Virus record (IMG/VR): IMGVR_UViG_3300013104_000059
Location: 1 to 32,836 of that record
Length of the DNA: 32,836 bases
Source of the DNA: a virus
Strand: one strand, 5' to 3'
The notes under the pieces are model-generated. The model was not told where the DNA came from and searched no databases. It saw nothing but the letters and a program-made list of their open reading frames with translations. The first letter of the stretch is position 1, and each line of letters starts with the position of its first letter. The position numbers were made by a program, and so were the translations under genes. Positions 16,746-23,750 of this stretch are shown one piece after another.

Positions 16746-17074
16746 TATTCCTGCTCTACCTTTTCAACGTGGCCATTTTCAACGAGTGATGCTAAGCGCT
16801 TAGGATCAAAATCACTTACATCATCACCCACATTATACTCCTTAGAGAAATCCTTGATGTCTCTAAAAGGACCAGTAACCAAATGCTTATATACTTTCGG
16901 TTTCTCCGGTTTTGGATTAGCGATCGCATGATAAATTTCTTCCACTTCGTCTGGAGTGAATTCTTTCGGGTCCTTTGCAATTTCTGCTTTGACCTCATCA
17001 GCTGTCTTACCCTCGGTAAGAAGAATTGCATATAATGCAACTGCTGCTTTTAATGTTGCGTGATGTAAAGCCAT
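16745..17074 (-). CDS. head-region protein of unknown function
   Basis: A 109-residue acidic protein. The first 45 residues are helical (HHATLKAAVALYAILLTEGK, ADEVKAEIAKD), a Pro/Lys linker follows (NPKPEKPKVY), and the C-terminal part (KHLVTGPFRDIKDFSKEYNV, GDDVSDFDPKRLASLVENGH) looks like a small domain that packs on capsid or connector. It is tied by TAATG junctions to the capsid gene upstream and the connector gene downstream. No family recognised. Confidence 0.55.
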   Translation of the reverse strand: MALHHATLKAAVALYAILLTEGKTADEVKAEIAKDPKEFTPDEVEEIYHAIANPKPEKPKVYKHLVTGPFRDIKDFSKEYNVGDDVSDFDPKRLASLVENGHVEKVEQE

Positions 17075-18156
17075 TATGCTTGGATGATGCTTGAATCAAG
17101 TAAGAAAATGTCGTTAATTGAGCTGATAACAGGCACGATACGTGCTTGCGAGTTTACTACCTCAGCAAGGGTAGGGCGGTTAACGCGGAACTGAGATACC
17201 AAAAGGAAATCTTCTGGAGTCTGGTATTTTACACCATCAACCGGACGGTTTTTCTCAGCTGGCTCTTTCCATACCAGTTCACCTAATTGCTCAGTACAGA
17301 TACCAACAACAGCATTCTCGGCCCAAGGCTGATAAGTTGTATTGATGCCGTTTTTTTGAGAAACCATCGAACGGTCTACCACTTCGAAAACATAACCAAA
17401 ACGTTTTTTTGCTGTAGCATTCAATTGCTCAAAATCAGGTTCTGGGATATTTGAGCCCACAAAGTTCTGACTGAAAGCAAATAATTGCTTTGCCTGATCA
17501 GTTGAAGCGATATTCATCAGATCGGTTTCGGTAATCAACCATCTCTGAATGATCCTGCTTTCTTTTTTCGCCTGGGCTTTCGCGCGGTTTAAATCATCAA
17601 ATGGTTTTGCCGTTGGATCAGACCAAAATTTTGTTACCCCAAACTTGTGGTTTGTAGGGTATTTGAAATCCATACGGATACCAGTACCAACATTCTTGTC
17701 ATCTTGTACAAGGGCAACGCCAGTAGACAATCCTTGCAAGAAAGTCGACTCAATGGTTTCATAGACTGCAAGAATTACAATAGGTAAGTGCTCTAATAAC
17801 TTTGCAGCAATTAAAGCTTGTGGTTTACCTAAAGCAATCATTGTGTCGATTGCATCCATTTGAGACTCGTTTAACTGCATCTCAAGACCTGATTTAGGAA
17901 TTGTTCCACTTGCAGAGCTTTGAGAAGGTCGTCTCTTCAAAGGAAGAGGAGAATCCATCGCAACGTAGTCTGCCGTGATGATTTGGCCATTTACAGTGAT
18001 AGCTTCCCATTTGCCATCTACTGAATAGGTTTTTTTTAAGAACCTACGGAACCAGTAAGTTCTAGGGCTATTCTCGCCATTGATAGTCTCAACGATTTTT
18101 AAGACTAAACCTGGGAAGTACGCTTCAACCAGTTCTAAGTATTTTGTAACTTCCAT
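17074..18156 (-). CDS. major capsid protein (gpE-like family)
   Basis: A 360-residue HK97-fold capsid protein of the lambda gpE type, judged by length, by position after scaffold and decoration genes, and by segments such as VAMDSPLPLKRRPS, TMIALGKPQALIAAKLLEHL and a C-terminal LLVSQFRVNRPTLAEVVNSQARIVPV. The region 175-225 (DFKYPTNHKFGVTKFWSDPT, then PFDDLNRAKAQAKKES) matches the pattern in which gpE proteins cover the E-loop and spine. It has TAATG overlaps with the decoration gene before it and the next gene after it. Should form the shell of the head. Confidence 0.85.
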   Translation of the reverse strand: MEVTKYLELVEAYFPGLVLKIVETINGENSPRTYWFRRFLKKTYSVDGKWEAITVNGQIITADYVAMDSPLPLKRRPSQSSASGTIPKSGLEMQLNESQMDAIDTMIALGKPQALIAAKLLEHLPIVILAVYETIESTFLQGLSTGVALVQDDKNVGTGIRMDFKYPTNHKFGVTKFWSDPTAKPFDDLNRAKAQAKKESRIIQRWLITETDLMNIASTDQAKQLFAFSQNFVGSNIPEPDFEQLNATAKKRFGYVFEVVDRSMVSQKNGINTTYQPWAENAVVGICTEQLGELVWKEPAEKNRPVDGVKYQTPEDFLLVSQFRVNRPTLAEVVNSQARIVPVISSINDIFLLDSSIIQA

Positions 18157-18548
18157 TAGTCTGCTCTAAATTGAATTTGAGTTAATGCCGTAATTGCGCC
18201 AGCTGGTGGAGTGAAAGGCGAGGCCACTGGATTCACCGTTCCGTTTGTCAGGATAGCTGCAAAGGGGCGTTTAGTTAAAATTGATGCGATCAATACACCT
18301 TCATAGGTGTGATCTGCGGGAAGCGCTGCATATGCTGTTGCACCTCCGTTAATCGGCATTGGCTTGTAATCGCCTGTTGCCGTTTCTTTAATGATCAAAT
18401 GCCCTGCATTGATCACTTTTGGGGTAAACCCTGTTACATTTAGGGTTCTGCCTCCTCGGATTGAATCCAAATGACGAACGATAACGATGGAATCGTTACC
18501 AGTGTCAATGATGTTACCGTCTTCGTTTAAATCAGCTGTCGTTGACAT
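18156..18548 (-). CDS. head decoration protein (gpD-like)
   Basis: A 130-residue protein immediately before the capsid gene. The centre carries the decoration-type pattern INAGHLIIKETATGDYKPMP, then LPADHTYEGVLIASI and ILTNGTVNPVASP. Such proteins bind the outside of the expanded shell and stabilise it after DNA packaging. The flexible polar N-terminus (1-30) is also usual. It joins the capsid gene by TAATG and lies 9 bases after the scaffold gene. Confidence 0.75.
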   Translation of the reverse strand: MSTTADLNEDGNIIDTGNDSIVIVRHLDSIRGGRTLNVTGFTPKVINAGHLIIKETATGDYKPMPINGGATAYAALPADHTYEGVLIASILTKRPFAAILTNGTVNPVASPFTPPAGAITALTQIQFRAD

Positions 18549-18557
18549 AGTTTAAGT

Positions 18558-19211
18558 TTAAATACTCATGTTACCAATTGCAGCACTTATGTCTGCTTCA
18601 GATGCCTCTTTCGTTGCCTTAGTATTGGCCGATTTAGGCTTTGTTTGTTGGCTCAAGCTTTTGTCTGAAAGATTTTGTCCGTAGTCAGCAGCATCAGCTT
18701 CAACTTCCTCAAGAAATGCATCAAACTCTTCTGGAGTATCGAATTTCATTCTCGAAAAGGCTTTCAATGTCAGTGCACTAAACTTCTCATCAACCCCTTG
18801 CAGCTTCGTTTCCAAAGCTTGTTTCCTTTGATCGACGGTTTTTCCTTGTTCTATTGCATTCAATCGATCGGTAACTTGTTTGTTCGATTCAATTAAAGCT
18901 TTTGCCCAAGCTGGTGTTTCCTTATCATCCTTACCAGGTTTAGGGGAGTTTGGATCTTCATCATCCTCTTTGCCCTTTTCTGCATCAGGTTTAACCCCTT
19001 TCAATGCAAGCTCAGCACGTCTGTCGCCTTCTGATTGGAAAAGTGTAAAGAAGCCCGTTACCAGACCTTCTGCATCTTCTACAGCATCTTCTACTTCCGT
19101 TTCTTCATTCACCCCTTTTTCAATGTGATCTGCAGCCTTATCAAGGATGCTTTTAGGTACATTTTTGTGCTTTGCTTTCAGTTTTTGAAAGATTTCTTTT
19201 CTAAATGCCAT
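18558..19211 (-). CDS. head scaffold protein
   Basis: A 217-residue, strongly charged helical protein: acidic stretch EEVDAVEDAEG-like near 35-50, linker DEDPNSPKPGKDDKETPAW (about 83-101), then coiled-coil segments (ALIESNKQVTDRLNAIEQGK, KQALETKLQGVDEKF) and a Lys-rich C-terminal region. High charge, coiled coil and position before decoration and capsid genes are the marks of an internal scaffold. I see no protease triad, so it probably lacks its own maturation protease. First gene of the left-hand late operon; promoter and operator-like sequences lie upstream. Confidence 0.65.
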   Translation of the reverse strand: MAFRKEIFQKLKAKHKNVPKSILDKAADHIEKGVNEETEVEDAVEDAEGLVTGFFTLFQSEGDRRAELALKGVKPDAEKGKEDDEDPNSPKPGKDDKETPAWAKALIESNKQVTDRLNAIEQGKTVDQRKQALETKLQGVDEKFSALTLKAFSRMKFDTPEEFDAFLEEVEADAADYGQNLSDKSLSQQTKPKSANTKATKEASEADISAAIGNMSI

Positions 19212-19229
19212 ATTTAAAAATTAACGTTA

Positions 19230-19239
19230 ACTAATTAGT
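19230..19239. promoter_or_regulatory. palindromic operator candidate ACTAATTAGT (copy 1)
   Basis: A perfect 10-base palindrome just upstream of the scaffold gene, overlapping the expected start point of the leftward late promoter. The same ten bases recur at 19331-19340 inside a longer palindrome. A perfect palindrome TTAACGTTAA lies beside it at 19221-19230. Binding of the XRE protein is an inference. Confidence 0.45.
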
Positions 19240-19244
19240 AGACT

Positions 19245-19252
19245 CAAAGATA
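19245..19252 (-). promoter_or_regulatory. late operon promoter candidate (-7 element TATCTTTG)
   Basis: The minus strand reads TATCTTTG here, an exact TAnnTTTG match for the Bacteroidota -7 element, 33 bases upstream of the scaffold start codon. No clear -33 TTTG is visible at the right distance, so strength is uncertain or an activator is needed. Confidence 0.4.
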
Positions 19253-19327
19253 AAGCAAAAAGTAAAAAATATATCTTATGGATATGTTTTATTCTCCATT
19301 ATGGTCTTAAATTGCAAATATGGTTAG

Positions 19328-19343
19328 TAAACTAATTAGTTTA
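19328..19343. promoter_or_regulatory. 16-base perfect palindrome TAAACTAATTAGTTTA (copy 2)
   Basis: Its core ACTAATTAGT matches copy 1 at 19230-19239, 101 bases away, roughly ten helical turns, so dimers at both could lie on one face of the DNA. It is flanked by the left arm of the inverted repeat. Confidence 0.5.
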
Positions 19344-19359
19344 TTTATTTTTTGATTTA

Positions 19360-19391
19360 TTTGGAATTGTAATATTTGCTAACCATATTTG
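19360..19391 (+). promoter_or_regulatory. rightward operon promoter candidate
   Basis: TTTG at 19360-19363 is followed after 20 bases by CATATTTG at 19384-19391, one mismatch from TAnnTTTG. The -7-like element lies inside the right arm of the inverted repeat, so a repressor bound there would block it. It would leave a leader of about 70 bases before the XRE gene. Confidence 0.4.
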
Positions 19392-19469
19392 CAAAGCGAT
19401 TACTAATAGAAGCAGCAACTTCTGGTAATAGCAGGACACAACAACAGTGATTAACTTAAATACAGCAAC

Positions 19470-19796
19470 ATGAACACAGAAAAGTGTAATGGGCTTGGTA
19501 TGGGTATAGACCAAGCCAACGGCAAGAAAGACCAAACTTACTTCCAAGAGATAAACGATCTCTTATCGATTAAAAAGTGTGTAAGCCACAACTTTAAACA
19601 CATCAGAAAACAAAAGGGGCTCACTCAACAGAAGTTTGCCGACTTGTTAGGAGTTAACAGGGCCGCATATGCAGCTTATGAGGAACAAAGAGCCGACCCG
19701 CCTTTGAATGTGGTAATAGTGGTTTCAAATCTGACTGGTATTGATATTAACACTCTTCTTACAGATGAGCTTATGGAGGATGTGAACAATGATTAA
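19470..19796 (+). CDS. XRE-family transcriptional regulator
   Basis: A 108-residue protein with one helix-turn-helix domain at about 38-95: VSHNFKHIRKQKGLTQQKFA, DLLGVNRAAYAAYEEQRADP, then the fourth-helix region LNVVIVVSNLTGIDINTLL. The first 35 residues are a polar N-terminal extension. It is the first gene of the rightward operon and faces the palindromic control region, so it probably binds there as repressor or Cro-like switch of its own operon and of the divergent late operon. It has no protease domain, so release would not be LexA-like self-cleavage. It overlaps the next gene by 8 bases. Confidence 0.85.
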   Translation: MNTEKCNGLGMGIDQANGKKDQTYFQEINDLLSIKKCVSHNFKHIRKQKGLTQQKFADLLGVNRAAYAAYEEQRADPPLNVVIVVSNLTGIDINTLLTDELMEDVNND

Positions 19797-20010
19797 TCAA
19801 TCTAAAACAGATCTTCAGGTATTTATGGATGCCTTTGGTAGCAATGTTAAAAACATTAAACCAGGTAGGATAATGTACAAGGCAAAGGATCTTGATCGAC
19901 AGGTTACAACTGCCCGACAACTTATAGAACAGCGTAAACTTAATTTAAGGGTAGTTAATGATGCTGATATGGCTTCATACAATGCTTTTGAAGTTTGGGA
20001 GGGTATGTGA
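19789..20010 (+). CDS. small operon protein of unknown function
   Basis: A 73-residue, basic soluble protein that starts inside the end of the XRE gene (8-base overlap) and ends in TGATG with the PP-loop gene. The middle (YKAKDLDRQVTTARQLIEQR) is helical, and the end (DADMASYNAFEVWEGM) acidic. Its fixed place between regulator and enzyme suggests an early phage role. I recognise no family. Confidence 0.55.
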   Translation: MINQSKTDLQVFMDAFGSNVKNIKPGRIMYKAKDLDRQVTTARQLIEQRKLNLRVVNDADMASYNAFEVWEGM

Positions 20011-21008
20011 TGACTCAAGGCACCCTGTTTGATTCCAATGGTATGATAAATTATGATGTTTACATAGTTTATTTTTCTGGTGGTAAAGATTGTACCGCTT
20101 CGGTATTACGGCTTATAGAAATGGGGGTGCCTAAACAAAAGATTGAATTATGGCATCATCATATTGATGGAATGGGTGACAATTTCATGGATTGGCCAAT
20201 CACTGAGGCTTACTGTCAAGCCTTCGCCGATGCACTTGGCTTAAAGATTTATTTTTCTTGGAAGGAAGGAGGCTTTAAGCGTGAAATGCTTCGAAAAGAT
20301 TCAAGGACAGCTCCCACAACATTTATTACTCCTGATGGAGAATTAATAACTGTTGGTGGAAATGGGGGGAAGGAATCAACAAGAAGAAAATTTCCTCAGG
20401 TCAGTGCTGACCTTAAAGTAAGATGGTGTTCCGCATATTTAAAGATAGATGTCGGTGCTACTGCTATTCGCAATCAGGCAAGGTTTAATGGAATGAAGGT
20501 ATGTACAATTTCGGGTGAGCGTGGCGAGGAAAGCACCGCTAGAAGCAAATATGAAAGGCTTGAGGCTGACAGGTCGGATAATAGAAATGGGAAAACACCA
20601 CGCTTTGTTGACAGGTGGCGTGTAGTATTAGATTGGGCCGAAAATCAAGTTTGGGATATTATTAAACGCCATAAAATCCGCGTACATCCATGCTACTATT
20701 TAGGCTTTAGTAGATGTAGCTGCCTATTCTGCATTTTCGGTAACGCTAACCAGTTCGCAAGTGCAGACTTGATAAATCCAAAAGGTAGTCAAGTGATACA
20801 GAATTTTGAGAGGGACTTTGGTATCACTATTAAAAGGGGCATGTCAATAGGTGAACTCATTAAAATGGGCACACCTTATAAATCAATAACAAAAAAATTG
20901 GCGGCATTAGCCATGTCGGACGCTTATGATCAGCAAATCATAATGCCAGACTCGGAAGAGTGGCTTTTGCCTGCCGGGGCCTTTGGCGAAAGCTGTGGGC
21001 CAGTGTAA
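20010..21008 (+). CDS. PP-loop ATPase, PAPS reductase-like family
   Basis: From the ATG at 20010 the product has 332 residues; GGAGGG lies 8 bases upstream and the start overlaps the previous stop (TGATG). The nucleotide-binding PP loop is YFSGGKDCTAS (S23-D27), followed by the family's IELWHHHIDG strand. RWCSAYLK at 138-145 matches the PAPS reductase substrate motif. A Cys-rich cluster follows: C228 and GFSRCSCLFC (C236, C238, C241), which could bind Fe-S or zinc. Phage members of this family are not shown to reduce PAPS; they may thiolate or otherwise modify a nucleotide or nucleic acid. The context of Nudix, ASCH-like and DUF5131 genes supports a nucleotide-related role. Confidence 0.85.
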   Translation: MTQGTLFDSNGMINYDVYIVYFSGGKDCTASVLRLIEMGVPKQKIELWHHHIDGMGDNFMDWPITEAYCQAFADALGLKIYFSWKEGGFKREMLRKDSRTAPTTFITPDGELITVGGNGGKESTRRKFPQVSADLKVRWCSAYLKIDVGATAIRNQARFNGMKVCTISGERGEESTARSKYERLEADRSDNRNGKTPRFVDRWRVVLDWAENQVWDIIKRHKIRVHPCYYLGFSRCSCLFCIFGNANQFASADLINPKGSQVIQNFERDFGITIKRGMSIGELIKMGTPYKSITKKLAALAMSDAYDQQIIMPDSEEWLLPAGAFGESCGPV

Positions 21009-21030
21009 AAAACAACAAAATCACAACAAC

Positions 21031-21243
21031 ATGAACACAACAGCAACAAAAATTACTGATGAAACGGCTATGCCTTTCGGAAAGTACAAGGGGACAGCAA
21101 TCGCCAACTTACCAGCAGGATATCTGCTATGGCTCTATCGCAATGAACGATCAGGGCAATTAACAGAGTACATCCTTGAAAACTTTGAGGCACTTGAAAC
21201 TGAAGCCGAAAAGGATGAAAAGAAAGGGGGCAAGAAATGGTAG
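21031..21243 (+). CDS. DUF3820 family protein
   Basis: A 70-residue protein with the DUF3820 signature: MPFGKYKG at 14-21 and LPAGYLLWL at about 27-35, then a helical acidic to basic tail ending KKGGKKW. I start it at the ATG at 21031; a longer frame reaches back into the PP-loop gene but adds only a Gln/Asn-rich tail. Members occur in many phages, with nucleic-acid-related roles suspected but not known to me. The next gene begins inside its last codons. Confidence 0.75.
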   Translation: MNTTATKITDETAMPFGKYKGTAIANLPAGYLLWLYRNERSGQLTEYILENFEALETEAEKDEKKGGKKW

Positions 21244-21416
21244 TTCAAACAGTTCTGAAACCAGATACAAAGATTATGTCCCCTGATGGGAACTTAATCG
21301 TGTTCAGTTACGAAGGTGGAATGTATGATCTTCGAACAAACGGGCGACAAATGTTAATCAATGAAGATGCTGTAAATCATCTTATCGAAGAAAGGGTATG
21401 GTCTGTTGAACCATGA
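21237..21416 (+). CDS. 59-residue protein of unknown function
   Basis: An overlooked short gene. AAAGGGGG precedes the ATG at 21237, it overlaps the DUF3820 stop (ATGGTAG), and its own stop forms ATGA with the following lipoprotein gene. The product (MVVQTVLKPDTKIMSPDGNL..., ending IEERVWSVEP) looks like a small beta-rich protein with a helical end. The good ribosome-binding site and both overlaps make it credible despite its length. No family recognised. Confidence 0.65.
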   Translation: MVVQTVLKPDTKIMSPDGNLIVFSYEGGMYDLRTNGRQMLINEDAVNHLIEERVWSVEP

Positions 21417-21697
21417 GAAAGCTACTCACCCTTAGCATCCTTTTAGCAGTAATAACCGGATGCTCCACTTATCGTAACTACCAACAAGTTGAATTTCCGG
21501 CAATTAAATTAACGGGAAAAGTTGATACTGTTTACTACACTTATCGGTGGGAGAAACAATTTAGATGGCTTTTAATTAAAGGTAAAGCCGTACATGTTTG
21601 GGACTTTAAAATAAAGCAGGGTGATTCTGTTACCATCAATATCAGAAGGATGGATCAGAGGCTTTGGGAAAAGAAAGGAGTGGTCAATGGAAAATAG
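21413..21697 (+). CDS. small lipoprotein in the early operon
   Basis: A 94-residue protein with a lipoprotein signal: MRKLLTLSILLAVITGC, lipobox VITGC with Cys17 as lipid site. The mature part of about 78 residues is basic and beta-rich (GKVDTVYYTYRWEKQFRWLL, VHVWDFKIKQGDSVTINIRR). It begins in ATGA overlap with the 59-residue gene and runs 11 bases into the DUF5131 gene. Prophage lipoproteins made from early or lysogenic operons often block receptors or DNA entry of related phages; that role is a guess from type and position. Confidence 0.75.
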   Translation: MRKLLTLSILLAVITGCSTYRNYQQVEFPAIKLTGKVDTVYYTYRWEKQFRWLLIKGKAVHVWDFKIKQGDSVTINIRRMDQRLWEKKGVVNGK

Positions 21698-22727
21698 TAA
21701 AATAGAATGGACTGATCACACTGCTAATTTATGGTGGGGTTGCCAAAAAGTTCACACAGGCTGCAAAAACTGTTATGCTGAAGCATTGGATAATAGGTAT
21801 AACCATGAGAACCCACATTGGGGGCCTGGTTCTTTTCGTAAAATTGTTAGCGGAGTTTGGAAAGACTTAAATAAATTTCAGCGGGAAGCTGCTAAAGCTG
21901 GTGTTTTTGCAAGGGTTTTCGTCGGTTCAATGATGGACATATTCGAAGATCCTATACCGGTAATGGATAACAACAACGTTTTAATTCCGAGGGACACTCG
22001 GATAGACGCGGCCAATGATCCAATGACTACCCAGCATTTAAGAACTATATTTTTTCATAACATCGATACGGGTATGTATCCAAACCTCATGTTTCTATTG
22101 CTGACCAAAAGGCCTGAAAACATTAATAAATATATACCTACAGCCTGGAGGCAATCACCTCCAAAGAACGTGATGTTTGGGGCTTCTGTAGTTGATCAAG
22201 CAACAGCACTGAAGCTTATTCCTGAGTTAATGAAGGTTAAGAATGCAAAACGTTTTCTGAGTTGTGAGCCGCTTGTTGGTCCAATTGATTTTGAGAACGG
22301 TTTGCATATGACTGATGGAGCTAAATACAATCCTTTAACTGTTGTTGATGATTTTTATCCAATTGACGGGGCAATGGGCGGCATTCATTGGGTTATTTGT
22401 GGAGGTGAATCTGGCCACAACGCTCGCCCTATGCATCCTAATTGGGCTACACAAATAAAAGAACAATGCGTTAGAGCATCAGTTCCTTTTTTCTTCAAAC
22501 AGTGGGGCGAATATCAGCCTACTGGATTTTACGATAGCACCGAGCACGTGATTTGGTTTAATAGCGAGTATAAAACGATCCAAAATACTCAGCCAAGAAT
22601 GTTTCAAATGTATGGCGATGATGGCCGAACAAGGGCAATGAAACGGGTGGGTAAAAAAGAAGCTGGTAATCTGTTAGAAGGCCAACAGTACAAGGAATTT
22701 CCTAGAGAGGAGGTGCCTAATGTTTAA
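21687..22727 (+). CDS. DUF5131 / phage Gp37-Gp68 family protein
   Basis: I start the gene at the ATG at 21687, with AAAGGAG 7 bases upstream; the product has 346 residues. The signature is the three-Cys N-terminus WWGCQKVHTGCKNCYAEAL (C19, C26, C29), followed by FVGSMMDIFED, LLTKRPENI, SCEPLVGPI, and WVICGGESGHNARPMHP with VPFFFKQWGEY. The family is thought to resemble radical SAM enzymes, but here the spacing is CX6CX2C and the reaction is unknown. It is frequent in phages and lies here with PP-loop and Nudix genes. It ends 8 bases inside the next gene. Confidence 0.85.
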   Translation: MENSKIEWTDHTANLWWGCQKVHTGCKNCYAEALDNRYNHENPHWGPGSFRKIVSGVWKDLNKFQREAAKAGVFARVFVGSMMDIFEDPIPVMDNNNVLIPRDTRIDAANDPMTTQHLRTIFFHNIDTGMYPNLMFLLLTKRPENINKYIPTAWRQSPPKNVMFGASVVDQATALKLIPELMKVKNAKRFLSCEPLVGPIDFENGLHMTDGAKYNPLTVVDDFYPIDGAMGGIHWVICGGESGHNARPMHPNWATQIKEQCVRASVPFFFKQWGEYQPTGFYDSTEHVIWFNSEYKTIQNTQPRMFQMYGDDGRTRAMKRVGKKEAGNLLEGQQYKEFPREEVPNV

Positions 22728-22968
22728 ACCTGAAGATTTAACATGGTTGCCTGGTGTATCAACAATAATGGCCAATGCTGAGGGTAAAAAGGCTATCGAT
22801 GTAACCATTATTGTAAATGGAAACAATGAGATTATTATGAAAGTGCCAAAGGATTGGTCAGTTGATACATTTTGGAATTCTTTTGCTCAAGGATGTCTTG
22901 CAATGGGTATTGTGCCTACAAAAATCCATGTTCAACGAGCTATTGTAAAGGAGATTAATAATGGATAG
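22720..22968 (+). CDS. operon protein of unknown function
   Basis: An 82-residue protein, overlapping both neighbours by 8 bases, with AGAGGAGG just before its ATG. It has a beta segment (IDVTIIVNGNNEIIMKVPKDW) and helices (SVDTFWNSFAQGCLAMGIVP, VQRAIVKEIN). No family recognised. Tight spacing shows that it is translated as part of the operon. Confidence 0.6.
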   Translation: MFKPEDLTWLPGVSTIMANAEGKKAIDVTIIVNGNNEIIMKVPKDWSVDTFWNSFAQGCLAMGIVPTKIHVQRAIVKEINNG

Positions 22969-23320
22969 TTTACGCAAAATAATTAAGGACTTTTATTCTA
23001 TTGAATATGATGCTAAGTTTTCGAAATCTGGCACTATAACTTTTCACAATCCTGATAGTTCCGAGTTCACCAAGCATGATTATGATTGGTACATCATCGT
23101 TGCTCTAGAAAAAGCAGATAAAGTTACGATCGATCGTCATTTGCTTACCCGAGAGCTATTATTGGGATATCGTTGGGCGATTCGTGAGGGATACCAGCAC
23201 GGTCTTGATGGCAATCTAAAGCGTGAATACGATTATCCACGCAATAAAAATACCATAAAGGGTATTCAAGGGTACATTGATCTAATTAAAAAACTTAGCG
23301 AAAAGGAGTATCAATCATGA
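22961..23320 (+). CDS. operon protein of unknown function
   Basis: A 119-residue soluble protein starting in the overlap with the preceding gene and ending 4 bases inside the Nudix gene. The sequence contains DWYIIVALEKADKVTIDRHL and LLLGYRWAIREGYQHG, probably helical, and a basic C-terminal helix. It has no obvious catalytic motif. I cannot assign a family; its place between DUF5131 and Nudix genes is all that can be said. Confidence 0.6.
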   Translation: MDSLRKIIKDFYSIEYDAKFSKSGTITFHNPDSSEFTKHDYDWYIIVALEKADKVTIDRHLLTRELLLGYRWAIREGYQHGLDGNLKREYDYPRNKNTIKGIQGYIDLIKKLSEKEYQS

Positions 23321-23748
23321 AATTATATGTATTAGGATTTGCATTTAGTGCAAATAAAAAAGAAATCGTTTTAATTGAGAAACAAAAACCAGACTGGCAA
23401 AAAGGAAAATTAAATGGTATTGGCGGCAAAATTGAACCAAATGAAGTGCCTTATTTGGCAATGGTTCGAGAATTTGAAGAAGAAACCGGAGTGAAAACAA
23501 ATATTGCCGACTGGGATTTATTCGGTGAAATGGTTTTTCAAACTGACATTATGGGTGGTGAGGCCAAAATATATCTATTCAGGATGTTCAATGACATTAT
23601 CGATGATTGTGTAACTAAAGAAGAGGAAGAGGTTTTAAGAGTGAATACTGATACAGTATTGAGCGTTTTTAGCTGCATGCATAATCTGCCAATACTAATA
23701 CCTCTTGCATTAAGTGATGAGTTTGGTTTTACAACATTGAAAGATTAA
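23317..23748 (+). CDS. Nudix hydrolase
   Basis: A 143-residue enzyme with a perfect Nudix box: G37 (x5) E43 (x7) R51 E52 F53 x E55 E56 x G58 V59, in GKIEPNEVPYLAMVREFEEE-TGV. The Glu residues bind divalent metal and the enzyme should hydrolyse a nucleoside diphosphate linked to another group. The upstream strand (LYVLGFAFS) and WQKGKLNGIGG are typical. Substrate cannot be told from the sequence; phage Nudix enzymes act on ADP-ribose, NAD-like or modified nucleotides. ATGA overlap with the gene before and a 2-base gap to the ASCH-like gene. Confidence 0.92.
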   Translation: MKLYVLGFAFSANKKEIVLIEKQKPDWQKGKLNGIGGKIEPNEVPYLAMVREFEEETGVKTNIADWDLFGEMVFQTDIMGGEAKIYLFRMFNDIIDDCVTKEEEEVLRVNTDTVLSVFSCMHNLPILIPLALSDEFGFTTLKD

Positions 23749-23750
23749 AT

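Larger units (their letters stand above)
19312..19394. repeat. 16-bp perfect inverted repeat in the divergent control region
   Basis: TTGCAAATATGGTTAG at 19312-19327 is exactly repeated in inverse orientation as CTAACCATATTTGCAA at 19379-19394, with 51 bases between. Each arm contains CATATTTG, one base off the TAnnTTTG element, facing outward. The 16-base palindrome TAAACTAATTAGTTTA (19328-19343) sits directly inside the left arm. This looks like a two-site operator or a looped control element. Confidence 0.75.

Noticed and set aside
19268-19286. Short dyad ATATC/GATAT in the control region
   Set aside because: Only 5 bp in very AT-rich DNA; too weak beside the 16-bp repeats nearby.
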